This document shows, piece after piece, positions 22,333 to 30,932 of a stretch of 47,187 nucleotides of DNA (its first letter is position 1; each line of letters begins with the position of its first letter). The DNA is from an uncultured beta proteobacterium (GTDB taxonomy: Bacteria; Pseudomonadota; Gammaproteobacteria; Burkholderiales; Burkholderiaceae_E): NCBI GenBank assembly GCA_903934295.1, contig CAIZNI010000012.1, forward strand, positions 1 to 47,187, given 5' to 3'. Under the pieces are notes generated by a model. That model saw only the letters and a program-made list of their open reading frames with translations, was not told the origin of the DNA and did not search any database. Both the position numbers and the translations under genes were made by a program.

Positions 22333-25300
22333 ATGACCCGAGATTCAGGAGAGCAGCCGGACAGTGGTCAGCACCGGTCTGACGAACCCGCGCTTGAGGC
22401 GTGGCTTGTGGCGCATGGTCTGGCCGAGCATGCTCCGCTGTTCGCCCGCGAACGTATCGGTCTAGACGTGCTCGGCGATCTGACCGACGCCGATCTGCGC
22501 GCCCTCGGCGTGGCGGCCTGGGGCGATCGGCGGCGCATCCTCAACGCTGCGGCCGCCCTGCGTGCGTCGGCGGGCCACCCGGGAGGCGATGCGTCGCATC
22601 CCGCGGCTGCGGCCTCGCGCACTGCATCCATCCCAACGCTTGCCTCGGCCCCGCCCAGCGAAACCGGGGTGGCCGAGCGCCGGCAGCTCACCGTGATGTT
22701 CTGCGATCTGGTGGGCTCCACCAATCTGGCCGCCGCGCTCGATCCCGAGGACTACCGCGCGCTGCTGTTGTGGTTCCACGACACCATCGCGCAGGCGTCA
22801 TCGGCCTGGGGCGGGCAGGTTGCGCAGCTGCTCGGCGATGGCGCGCTGGTCTACTTCGGTTACCCGGTGGCCCACGAGGACGACGCGGTGCGCGCGGTGC
22901 ACGCCGCGCTGGATCTGGTGCGACGGGTGCATGTGACACCGGCGGTGCCAGGTCTGTCCGCGGTCCGCATGCAGGTCAGGTTGGGGGTGGCCACCGGCCT
23001 GGTGGTGCTGGGCGAGATCGGCGGCGGCGCGCTGCCGGCCGAGACCAGCGCCTCGGGATCCACACCGAATCTCGCAGCCCGGCTGCAGGCGGTGGCCGAG
23101 CCCGACGGCATTGTGGTCGACGAACGCTGCCGTGAGTTGCTGGGCGGGCATTTCGACCTGGCCGCGCTCGAGGCTCTCACCCTGAAGGGCTATGTGGGCC
23201 CGATGCGGGCCTGGCGGGTTCTGGGCGCGCGCGATGGCGCCACCCGCTACGCGCTGACTCGAGGTGCAAGCGCGGCGCCGCTCATCGGGCGCGCGGCCGA
23301 ACGCGGGATGCTCGAGCGGCATGCTGCACGGGTGGTGGAAGGCCGCGGCCAGGCGCTGCTGCTCGCCGGGGAGGCCGGGCTGGGCAAGTCTCGGCTGTGT
23401 GCGGCCTTCGTCGCGCAATGGCAGGCGAGCGGCGGCATCAGCCTCGCCATGCAGGCCTCCCCTTACTTCACCGACACCGCGCTGCATCCGGTGGCTGCGG
23501 CGCTGCGCCGCGGGTTGGCGGCCGACACACCGCCGGGCGGGGACCCGGCAGCGATGCCGTCGGGTCGCTGGCGAACGCCCGCCGGGCTTGAGGCCGATCA
23601 CGCGCAGCGTGTCAGTGCCTGGCTGGACATGCAGGCGGGGCTGCGCGAGCCGTCGATCATGCCAGGCGATCAGAAGGCGCTGCTGCTCGAATCGCTGTGC
23701 GCCTGGTTGCTGGCCCTGGCCGACGAGGCGCCGCTGGCGATCCTGCTCGAGGATGTCCACTGGATCGACGCCACGACCGAGGAGTGGGTGGCCCGCCTTG
23801 CCGCAAGGCTGGCCGATCGCCGCCTGCTGCTGCTGCTGACGACGCGCCCGGAGTACGACGGCAAGGCGCTGGCCGCCGCGGGTGCGAGCCGACTGACCCT
23901 GAGTCGACTCGATCCGGACGAGTCGGCCGCGCTGGTGCGCGCGGCCGCCGGGCAGACCGTGCTCGAGGGCGCGCTAGCCGAGGCCATCGTGCGGCGCGCC
24001 GACGGCAATCCGCTGTTCCTCGAGGAGCTGACGCGCGCGGTGTGCGCCGGCGCCGCGCAGGCGGGCACCACCGAGGTTCCCGCCACGCTGGGCGATTCGA
24101 TGACCGCACGTCTCGACCGAGCCCCGCAGCACAAGCCGCTGGTGCGGATGGCGGCGGTGGTCGGTCGCGAGTTCTCCGAGGCGGTGCTGGCGGCGGCGCT
24201 GGGCCGGCCGCAGGCCGGGGTGGCCGCCGATCTCGAGGCGCTGTCGGTGACCGACCTCGTCGTGCGCGGCGAGGCACCCGGGCTCTGGATGTTCCGGCAT
24301 GCGTTGCTGCGCGATGCCGCGTACCAGAGCCTGCTGCGGACGCGCCGCGCGCAGGCGCACGCCACGGTGGCGCTGGCGCTGGCGCAGGTCGATCCGGCGG
24401 CTGCTGCGCGTCGCCCCGAGTTGCTCGCCTTTCACCGGCAGGAGGCCGGCGAGACCGCGCTTGCGCGCGAGCTCTGGATGCGGGCGGGCGATCGCTCGGC
24501 GGCCGAGGCAGCCTTTCGCGAAGCCGCTGCGCACTATCGGGCGGCGTTGCGCCTGCTCGATGGGGATGACGAGAGCGCGCAGCGCCATGCGCTCGAACTG
24601 AAGCTGCTGATGCGCCTGGGCACCATGCTGGGCCAGAGCGACGGCTTCACCTCGGCATCGATGCACGACTGCTTCGCTCGGGCGCGGGCGCTGGCCGAGC
24701 GAATGCACGATGCCGAGACCTTCGTTGCCGCAAGCGCCGCGATGGGCGGCGTGCTGTTGTCGCGCGGCCGGCCCGACGAGGTCGAGCCGCTGTTCCGGCC
24801 GCTCACGGCTGGGCAGTCCACATCGCTCAGCCTGCGCAATCGTCTGAACCGCGACGCCATTCTCGCGATCGCGATGTCGCAGGCGGGCGACCAGCGCCGC
24901 GCCTGGCCGCTGATGCTGGCGACCCGCGACGAACTGATCGCCGAATGGCCCGGCGCGCGTCGAACGCCCGGCGTGTTGTTCCGGACCGTCAACCTGCTGG
25001 TGCACGCTGCCTATTCGGCGCTGCTCCAGGGGCGCATGATCCAGGCCGATGACTTTTCACGCGAGGCCCTGGAGAAGGCGAGCGAGACCGGCGATGGCGC
25101 GGCCACGGCCTATGCCCTCGGCGCGCGCGCCATGGTGCTGACCGATCTCGGCCGCGCGGGGGAGGGTCGCGGTCTGGCCGAGCGCGCGCTGACGATCTCG
25201 CGCACCCAGGGCCTGGGGCCGTGGCTGATCCTGGCGTCCATGGCGATCGGCCTGATCGCGGTCGATCAGGTCGCGGTCGACGAGGGGCTGGCGCCGCATC

Positions 25301-25752
25301 GGACGGCGCTCGAGGCCTGGCATCGCGAACAGGGCGCCTTTCACTGCGGCGAGTTCTGCGCCCAGATGGCCGAGCGGCTGCTGCGGGCGGGCCGCCCTGC
25401 CGAGGCGGCGGCCTATGTGCACGACGGCGAGCGCTTTCTGCGCGGCCTGACCGAACAGGTCTATGCGGCCGAACTGCTGCGTCTGCGTGCGCGACTGCAC
25501 GAACTCGACGGCGATGCGGCCGCGGCGGAGCAGCGCTACGGCGAGGCGATCGCGCTGGCCGACCGGCAGGGCGCCGGCCGTCTTGCGCTGCGAGCCGCCG
25601 CGGGCCTCTCGCGCCTGTGGCTCGCCCAGGGTCAGCCTGCGCGCGTATCCGGGCTGCTGGCTCCCCTGCTCGACGCCTCGCTGCTGCCGCGCGTGCATCC
25701 GGAATGGCTCGATGCCCGCACGGTGCTCGAGCGGGCGCATGCCGTGGTCTGA
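22333..25752 (+). CDS. SAM-domain, class III cyclase, STAND ATPase and helical-repeat protein
   Basis: 1139 residues. Domains in order: SAM (sterile alpha motif) at about 17-75 (LEAWLVAHGLAEHAPLFARE); class III cyclase at about 113-300, with metal ligands Asp125 (VMFCDLVGST) and Asp169 (LLGDGALVYFGYP), Asn246 and Arg250 (TPNLAAR), and Lys285 (LTLKGYVGP); AAA/STAND NTPase from about 315, with Walker A GEAGLGKS at 346-353 and Walker B-like LAILLEDVHWID near 468-480; then TPR-like helices (RAGDRSAAEAAFREAAAHYR). All cyclase catalytic residues are kept. It resembles large regulatory cyclases of rhizobia and Burkholderiales. Nucleotide hydrolysis and repeat binding may gate cNMP synthesis. It begins 19 bases after the Crp gene. 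Confidence 0.92.
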   Translation: MTRDSGEQPDSGQHRSDEPALEAWLVAHGLAEHAPLFARERIGLDVLGDLTDADLRALGVAAWGDRRRILNAAAALRASAGHPGGDASHPAAAASRTASIPTLASAPPSETGVAERRQLTVMFCDLVGSTNLAAALDPEDYRALLLWFHDTIAQASSAWGGQVAQLLGDGALVYFGYPVAHEDDAVRAVHAALDLVRRVHVTPAVPGLSAVRMQVRLGVATGLVVLGEIGGGALPAETSASGSTPNLAARLQAVAEPDGIVVDERCRELLGGHFDLAALEALTLKGYVGPMRAWRVLGARDGATRYALTRGASAAPLIGRAAERGMLERHAARVVEGRGQALLLAGEAGLGKSRLCAAFVAQWQASGGISLAMQASPYFTDTALHPVAAALRRGLAADTPPGGDPAAMPSGRWRTPAGLEADHAQRVSAWLDMQAGLREPSIMPGDQKALLLESLCAWLLALADEAPLAILLEDVHWIDATTEEWVARLAARLADRRLLLLLTTRPEYDGKALAAAGASRLTLSRLDPDESAALVRAAAGQTVLEGALAEAIVRRADGNPLFLEELTRAVCAGAAQAGTTEVPATLGDSMTARLDRAPQHKPLVRMAAVVGREFSEAVLAAALGRPQAGVAADLEALSVTDLVVRGEAPGLWMFRHALLRDAAYQSLLRTRRAQAHATVALALAQVDPAAAARRPELLAFHRQEAGETALARELWMRAGDRSAAEAAFREAAAHYRAALRLLDGDDESAQRHALELKLLMRLGTMLGQSDGFTSASMHDCFARARALAERMHDAETFVAASAAMGGVLLSRGRPDEVEPLFRPLTAGQSTSLSLRNRLNRDAILAIAMSQAGDQRRAWPLMLATRDELIAEWPGARRTPGVLFRTVNLLVHAAYSALLQGRMIQADDFSREALEKASETGDGAATAYALGARAMVLTDLGRAGEGRGLAERALTISRTQGLGPWLILASMAIGLIAVDQVAVDEGLAPHRTALEAWHREQGAFHCGEFCAQMAERLLRAGRPAEAAAYVHDGERFLRGLTEQVYAAELLRLRARLHELDGDAAAAEQRYGEAIALADRQGAGRLALRAAAGLSRLWLAQGQPARVSGLLAPLLDASLLPRVHPEWLDARTVLERAHAVV

Positions 25753-25764
25753 GGGCCCTCGTCG

Positions 25765-25792
25765 CGGCCGGCGCGCCCGCGCGCCGTGGCCG
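25765..25792. terminator. Strong hairpin between convergent genes
   Basis: CGGCC-GGCGCG-CCCG-CGCGCC-GT-GGCCG forms an eleven-base-pair stem with a two-base bulge. It lies between the cyclase stop (25752) and the methyltransferase stop (25801), which converge here, so it may end both transcripts. There is no U-tract. Confidence 0.5.
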
Positions 25793-25800
25793 ACTCGCAT

Positions 25801-26637
25801 TCAGTCGGCGCGCTGCGCCGTCAGCAGCCGCATCGCGGTGCGCAGCACGTACTGATCGCCCTCGACGTGGGCCTCGAGCGCGGCCTCGATCGCCTGCGCG
25901 GCCTGCGCGCGCTGCGACGTGTCGAGCGTGTTCCAGATCTCGCCCATGTTCATCTCGACCAGCGGCCGCCAGAAAGGAGTGCCCTTGCGGATGCGCGGTG
26001 ACATCGCGAGCTCGCGCTCGCGCACCTGCACCGCCCCTGCGGCCTCGAAGATGCCGGCCAGCAGCCCCGGCGCGGCAAAGCGCAGCGGCGCCGTCATCTC
26101 GTCATCGGTGATCCGCCCGGGGAAAAGCCGTTGCAGTGCGCGAGCGGCCACGAAGAGCGTTGTGTTGTCTGCCTCGGCACCCCAGACCAGCGCTGCCAGG
26201 CGGCCGCCCGGGCGCAGCACCCGCAGGCATTCGCGTGCGACCGCACCGATGTCGGTCGCGTACATCAGGCCGTAGCGGCAGGTCACCGCGTCGAAGCTGC
26301 CATCGTCGAACGGCAGGCGCTCCATCGCGGTCACGCGGACCTCAACGTTGGTCAGGCCGGCGCCCCGGGCGCGGCCCTGCAGCGCTTCGAGCATGCGAGC
26401 CGACACGTCGGTGGCCACCACCCGACCGGTCGGGCCCGCGCGTCGGCCCGCCTGCAGGGCGGGCTCGCCCACGCCCGAGGCGAGGTCGAGTACCGCATGA
26501 CCGGTGCCGATGTCGGCCTCGTCGAGCAGCGCGGCGTTGACCTTTTCCTGCTGGGCGGCCAGCGCATCTGCCCAGCGCTCCCAGGCGGGGGCGCTTGCCT
26601 CGTAGTGGGCATGCCAGTCGGTGGTCGGGTTCGTCAT
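25801..26637 (-). CDS. Class I SAM-dependent methyltransferase (UbiE/COQ5-like)
   Basis: 278 residues. Motif I is AVLDLASGVGEPALQAGRRA, the acidic end of strand 2 is VVATDVSARMLEAL, motif II is FDAVTCRYGLMYATD, and motif III is CLRVLRPGGRLAALVWG. These fit the Methyltransf_11 class acting on small molecules. The C-terminus (FWRPLVEMNMGEIWNTLDTS) does not reveal the substrate. The next gene in transcription order is unrelated; a small membrane protein lies upstream on the same strand, 50 bases away, so the two may share a transcript. Confidence 0.9.
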   Translation of the reverse strand: MTNPTTDWHAHYEASAPAWERWADALAAQQEKVNAALLDEADIGTGHAVLDLASGVGEPALQAGRRAGPTGRVVATDVSARMLEALQGRARGAGLTNVEVRVTAMERLPFDDGSFDAVTCRYGLMYATDIGAVARECLRVLRPGGRLAALVWGAEADNTTLFVAARALQRLFPGRITDDEMTAPLRFAAPGLLAGIFEAAGAVQVRERELAMSPRIRKGTPFWRPLVEMNMGEIWNTLDTSQRAQAAQAIEAALEAHVEGDQYVLRTAMRLLTAQRAD

Positions 26638-26687
26638 CGTCGATCTCCTCGTGCTTGGGGTGGGCGTGGATGGCGCGGTCGCCCGAC

Positions 26688-27080
26688 TCAGAGCGGCTGG
26701 CTGCGATCGTCGTCGCCGCGCAGCACGCTCGATGCGTAGCCGAGCGCAAGCAGCAGCCAGGTTGCCACCGCGCTCCAGTGCAACGGGCCGACGCGGCCGG
26801 CCAGTTGCACGTTCAGCGAGCAGAAGAAGCCGACCACCAGGCCCACGGTCATGCCCTTCAGGATGGCGCTCAGCGCCGGCCCGGGCCGGGCATCGCGGGC
26901 CAGCCAGCAGGTCGTGGCGAAGGTAAGAAACGTTGCGCCCAGCTGCCGGGTGATGTCGAGCACCGTGTCGCTGGCATCGGCACCGTACAGGGTGTGCAGG
27001 GACGACGGATGCAGCACCAGCCAGACGCCGTAGACGAGGGCGACGACGGCATGGATGCGAAACAGCAGGCGTGACGGCAT
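26688..27080 (-). CDS. Small four-helix membrane protein
   Basis: About 130 residues with four hydrophobic segments: IHAVVALVYGVWLVLHPSSL, QLGATFLTFATTCWLARDA, AILKGMTVGLVVGFFCSLNV and WSAVATWLLLALGYASSVL. Start chosen at the ATG at 27080, with GGAG seven bases upstream. It looks like the small DoxX/DUF4345-like type of inner-membrane protein but without a decisive motif. It precedes the methyltransferase gene on the same strand. Confidence 0.75.
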   Translation of the reverse strand: MPSRLLFRIHAVVALVYGVWLVLHPSSLHTLYGADASDTVLDITRQLGATFLTFATTCWLARDARPGPALSAILKGMTVGLVVGFFCSLNVQLAGRVGPLHWSAVATWLLLALGYASSVLRGDDDRSQPL

Positions 27081-27176
27081 GGTGGCTCTCCGGGGTGGGT
27101 TGGAGCCCTCATTGAACCGGACGCCCATCGGCTCGGCCACGTCGAAAGTGGCCGGCGCGGGTGTGCATCCTGACGG

Positions 27177-27512
27177 TTGACGCCGGCTGCGGCGCCGTAT
27201 GCGGTCTGTGCGCGCTCAACCTTCGAGCATCTGCGCGCCATCGACTCTGGCCGCCTTCCTGTCGAAGTTCCAGAGTGGTCGGTGCCCGGCAGCTTCGGCC
27301 AGCGCCACATGCAGGCAATCGCCGAAATCGGCGGCGGTGTTCACATACTGATGCAGCGCCCATTCGAGGCCCGCCTCGAACACAAAATTTCAGACACTCC
27401 CCTGTTGCTCTGGACCGGCATTCCACTGCCTGAGGCCGACGACATGCGCACCTTGCAATGGCGAGACCGCGTTATGGTCGCTGTTGATCAAGTCCATTCG
27501 AATCGATCTTGA
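27177..27512 (+). other. Possible hypothetical coding frame in a 407-base gap
   Basis: The interval 27081-27487 has no clear gene. One plus-strand frame reads plausibly (LPVEVPEWSVPGSFGQRHM, then PFEARLEHKISDTPLLLWTG, then IPLPEADDMRTLQWRDRV), which could be a decayed gene. It overlaps the end of the convergent MBL gene and has no ribosome site. Confidence 0.2.
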
Positions 27513-28756
27513 GCCGGCGATTCATCCGACGATCCGATCGGCCGACCCTGCAGTAACTCTGCCTCACTCATCAGGATCTGGCGCGACACTGCGGAGCTCA
27601 CCTGCCGCGATCTTGTCTCGAGCAGTCGCGCCTTCGTCGACCGTGCTTCGACAATCTCCGGGGTCGTGCCTGGCGCGAGCGCGACGAGGTCGATCACGTG
27701 CAACGCGAGTTGCGTTTGCCCCTGCGATTCGAGCCTGTGCGCGTGATCGAGCACGCGCCGGGCGTCGCCGATCGCCGCAAGGATCTCGCTGCGGACCTCG
27801 TTCGGGGCTCCCGGATGCAGGTGCGTCGGATTGCGGTCCCACCAGCCGTTCTCTGTTCGCCAGATCTCGCGGACCAGGTACTCCGGGCAGCCGTAGGTGG
27901 GCTTGAGGAATCGATTGCCGAAGATCTCTTCGGGGTAGTGAAGGTCGTGGATGATCTCGACGTCATTCATGCCCCGATTCATGCGCTCGACAACCTGTTG
28001 GCGCAGCCAGCGGATCGCCCGGATCGGGATGGTCAGCGCCTCGTCGATCTCTGCGGCGTCGGCGAGGGGTTTGCCGAACTCGGGAACCAGGACTGCAGGA
28101 CGCAGCGCGAGGAAGTGCTCCAGCGTGTCTGCCCACTGCATGGGATCGCGCAGCACGCGGTAAGGCGAGCCGGCGTTCGGGCAACTCTTGATGAAGGCGC
28201 AGGTTCCGTAGAGCACGCGATCTGCAGGCAGCCAGACCGCAGTCGCATCGTCGGTCTCGGAGGGCGCAGCAAAAAGGACCAGGTCGCGCCGAGTCCCCGT
28301 GATTCGCATCCGGTCGCGGTAGGTGACGTCGGGCATCTTGAACCAGTGCGCCGGCCATTCCTGCGGGTAGGGCGTGCGGAACTGCCGGGTGTTGGTGTAA
28401 GCCTGAAGGCCCGCAGTTTCCGCGTAGCGCCTGTATCGGACCGGGACGCGTTCGTGCCCGACGAGCACCGGACGGGCGTCGCCGCGCGAACTGGCATCGC
28501 GGCCCCACTGTTCGACGCCGAAGTTGTAGCCCATGTGTCCGTGGCTGATGACGATATGCGTGAGCGGCTTGTCCGAAACCTCGCGAACGCTGGCGATCAT
28601 CGCATCCGTGATTTCGCCCCCTGGCCCGGCATCCACGAGGACGAGTCCTTCGCCGTGATCGACAACAAGGGAGTTGCCCTGCCCGCCGACCGTCCAGACC
28701 GCTTCGGCAATCGCGGTCGCAGGGCGCCGCACCATCAACACATCAGTACCTGCCAT
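27488..28756 (-). CDS. MBL-fold hydrolase of the alkylsulfatase (BDS1/SdsA) type with altered metal site
   Basis: About 422 residues from the ATG at 28756 (GAGG seven bases upstream; a GTG at 28786 would overlap the previous gene). The metallo-beta-lactamase part has NSLVVDHGEGLVLVDAG and the motif ISHGHMGYNFG at His72 and His74; the usual HxHxDH would require Asp and His where Gly76 and Tyr77 stand. SETDDATAVWLPADRVLYG and SCPNAG follow, then the dimerisation region FLKPTYGCPEYLVREIWRT and ENGWWDRNPTHLHP of the alkylsulfatase family. The second-metal glutamate region (normally AEN) reads GTCAF. It probably acts on, or merely binds, a sulfate-ester-like compound. It is last in the operon with two TctC receptors. 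Confidence 0.82.
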   Translation of the reverse strand: MAGTDVLMVRRPATAIAEAVWTVGGQGNSLVVDHGEGLVLVDAGPGGEITDAMIASVREVSDKPLTHIVISHGHMGYNFGVEQWGRDASSRGDARPVLVGHERVPVRYRRYAETAGLQAYTNTRQFRTPYPQEWPAHWFKMPDVTYRDRMRITGTRRDLVLFAAPSETDDATAVWLPADRVLYGTCAFIKSCPNAGSPYRVLRDPMQWADTLEHFLALRPAVLVPEFGKPLADAAEIDEALTIPIRAIRWLRQQVVERMNRGMNDVEIIHDLHYPEEIFGNRFLKPTYGCPEYLVREIWRTENGWWDRNPTHLHPGAPNEVRSEILAAIGDARRVLDHAHRLESQGQTQLALHVIDLVALAPGTTPEIVEARSTKARLLETRSRQVSSAVSRQILMSEAELLQGRPIGSSDESPAQDRFEWT

Positions 28757-28782
28757 TTTCAACCTCGTTGCGGCCTGCCCAT

Positions 28783-29754
28783 TCACTCCAGCTTGATGGC
28801 GGCATCCTTGATCACCTGCACGAACTGATCGTGTTCATTTTTTAGGCGGACTCCGAGTTCCTCAGGCGTGCTCACAGCCGGTTCGATCCCGGACCTTAGG
28901 AGTTGCTGCATCACCTCCGGCTCCTGGATGGCCTTCGAAAACGCCGCGTTGAAGCGCTTCACATCCGCATCCGGCAGACCGGAGGGCCCCCAGATGCCGA
29001 ACCAGGCGGCATGATCGAAACCCGGGAATCCCACCTCTGCCAGGGCGGGGACGTCCGGCAACAGGGCTGAACGCTTTGCGCTGGTCACGGCCAGTGCCCG
29101 GATCTTCCCGCTCTGGATGTGCGGCAGATACGGCGGCAGGTTGTCGAACGCGACCTGGATCGACCCACCGATCAGGCCCGTCAGCAGGGGGCCGCTCCCC
29201 TTGTACGCAACGCCGACGAGCTTGATGCCGGCGGCGAGCCTGAACATCTCCGCGTAGAGGTGGCTGAGATTCCCGACAGCCGACATGCCGTAATTCAGTT
29301 TCTCCGGATTCGCCTTGCCGTATGTAACGAGCTCGGCGATCGATGTAACGGGGAGTGACGCGTTGACCGTCACGACATTCGGAAGTCGTGTGAGCGTGCC
29401 TACCGGCTTCAGGTCCTTGATCGGATCGTATGTCAGGGACATTTTCGCAGCCATCGAGATCGCGAACGGTCCGGTTCCATTGAGCAATAGCGTCGTGCCA
29501 TCGGGTCGCGCCTTCGCGACGAACGCGCTGCCGACATGTCCACCTGCGCCGGCGCGGTTTTCTACAATGACGGGCTGTCCGAGCGTCTTGGAAACCTTGT
29601 CAGCCACCAGCCGCGCAACAAGATCCGTTGAGCCCCCCGGCGCGAACGGCACGACGAGGCGCACCACTCGTTCACCGCCGGTCTGTGCAAATGCCGGCGT
29701 GCCCGTCATTACCGCAGCCAGGAATACAACCGTGCAGCGTTTGAGTCTCGTCAT
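28783..29754 (-). CDS. Bug/TctC-family periplasmic receptor
   Basis: 323 residues with a Sec signal (MTRLKRCTVVFLAAVMTGTP, cleavage near AFAQ). Motifs: VRLVVPFAPGGSTDLVARL, VIVENRAGAGGHVGSAFVA, RPDGTTLLLNGTGPFAISMA, VGVAYKGSGPLLTGLIGGSI and LLPDVPALAEVGFPGFDHAA. A typical receptor for an organic acid or related ligand. It lies 26 bases before the MBL gene and 74 bases after the other receptor, in one minus-strand operon. Confidence 0.93.
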   Translation of the reverse strand: MTRLKRCTVVFLAAVMTGTPAFAQTGGERVVRLVVPFAPGGSTDLVARLVADKVSKTLGQPVIVENRAGAGGHVGSAFVAKARPDGTTLLLNGTGPFAISMAAKMSLTYDPIKDLKPVGTLTRLPNVVTVNASLPVTSIAELVTYGKANPEKLNYGMSAVGNLSHLYAEMFRLAAGIKLVGVAYKGSGPLLTGLIGGSIQVAFDNLPPYLPHIQSGKIRALAVTSAKRSALLPDVPALAEVGFPGFDHAAWFGIWGPSGLPDADVKRFNAAFSKAIQEPEVMQQLLRSGIEPAVSTPEELGVRLKNEHDQFVQVIKDAAIKLE

Positions 29755-29828
29755 GCTCGCCTCCCCCAGCCTAATTGGCTTTTCGTCATTGATCTCAGTT
29801 CCGGATGAAGCTGCCTTGGCTGGCTTTA

Positions 29829-30800
29829 TCAGTTCAATTTAACGTCTGCGTCCCGGATGGCTTCAGCCAGCCACACGAAGTCCTCGTTGATGGTTTGGCC
29901 AAACCGGGCAGCAGTGGACGCCACAGGCGTCATCCCGACCGCTGCATACTTGGCCTGAGCCACATCCGATTTCAACGCCTCTGCGATGGCTCGCTGCAGC
30001 GTGTCGATGACGGCAGGCGGGGTGCCCGCCGCCGCCGCCAGTCCGTTCCAGAACGAAAAATTCGGCACGTCGATACCCGCCTCTTTGAGCGTGAGGACTT
30101 CAGGGAACAGAGGCGCGCGCTTATCCGACATTACGGCTATCGGACGGACACGAGCCTTGTACTGGTTGACCAGCGGAATCACTGCGGCGACCACCTGGAT
30201 GTCGTCGCGCGCCAGAGCAAGCATGAAGTCCGGCCCCCCCTTGAACGGAACATGGGTGGCACTCAATCCGTATTTCCTGACCAGATTCGCCATCAGCAGA
30301 TGTTCGAGGGTTCCCGGGCCGACCGACCCGTAGGTGAGCTTGCCCGGGTTGGCTTTCGCCCACGCGATCATTTCCTTGAGTGAAGCGAATGGCGCATTGG
30401 GTGAAGCAGTCAGGATGACGTCGATCTGCGACCAGGTCGAGACCGGTACGAGCTGCTTGCGTATATCAAAGCGGTTGTGCAGCAGTTGCACGGCGACAAA
30501 GCTGGTATTGGTCGCGATCAGCGTGTAACCGTCGGCCGGTGCCTGAGTCAGAGCCTGCATGCCGATGGTGTAGACACCTCCGGGTTTTGTTTCGACGATC
30601 ATGGGTTGTTTCAGGATCGTCTGAAGTTGCTCGGTGAGGATCCTGACGCCGACATCCACTGCGCCTCCCGAGGGCAGCGGTACGATGACCCGGATGGGCC
30701 TCGACGGATAGGTTTCCTGAGCGAACGACCACTGCGCAGCGGCCATTGAGCTGAACAGTGCGCCGCGTATCCACTGTCGGCGGTCAACAGGTGAGTGCAT
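29829..30800 (-). CDS. Bug/TctC-family periplasmic receptor
   Basis: 323 residues. The signal region (MHSPVDRRQWIRGALFSSMA, cleavage near SFAQE) has RRQWIRGALF, a possible twin-arginine motif. Motifs: YPSRPIRVIVPLPSGGAVDV, MIVETKPGGVYTIGMQALTQ, PADGYTLIATNTSFVAV, THVPFKGGPDFMLALARDDI and PLFPEVLTLKEAGIDVPNFS. First gene of the operon, divergent from the LysR gene across the operator at 30877-30906. The two receptors are clearly diverged and may bind different ligands. Confidence 0.93.
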   Translation of the reverse strand: MHSPVDRRQWIRGALFSSMAAAQWSFAQETYPSRPIRVIVPLPSGGAVDVGVRILTEQLQTILKQPMIVETKPGGVYTIGMQALTQAPADGYTLIATNTSFVAVQLLHNRFDIRKQLVPVSTWSQIDVILTASPNAPFASLKEMIAWAKANPGKLTYGSVGPGTLEHLLMANLVRKYGLSATHVPFKGGPDFMLALARDDIQVVAAVIPLVNQYKARVRPIAVMSDKRAPLFPEVLTLKEAGIDVPNFSFWNGLAAAAGTPPAVIDTLQRAIAEALKSDVAQAKYAAVGMTPVASTAARFGQTINEDFVWLAEAIRDADVKLN

Positions 30801-30876
30801 GGTGTCCCTTGATGAAGGCGTCGGACCTGCGGCTCTCGCGGTCTCGACTGCGAGACCAACCTTAGGCGGCTATGTC

Positions 30877-30906
30877 TTAACTGAAAAGTCTTGATTTTTC
30901 ACTTAA
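30877..30906. promoter_or_regulatory. LysR-type operator between the regulator and the TctC operon
   Basis: TTAACTGAAAA (30877-30887), eight bases, then TTTTCACTTAA (30896-30906) form an 11-base inverted repeat with a single mismatch, in the AT-rich intergenic region between the divergent starts at 30800 and 30933. LysR regulators usually bind such sites near their own promoter and control the divergent operon. Confidence 0.65.
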
Positions 30907-30932
30907 CGATTCCTTTTGGTTATGATTGAATC

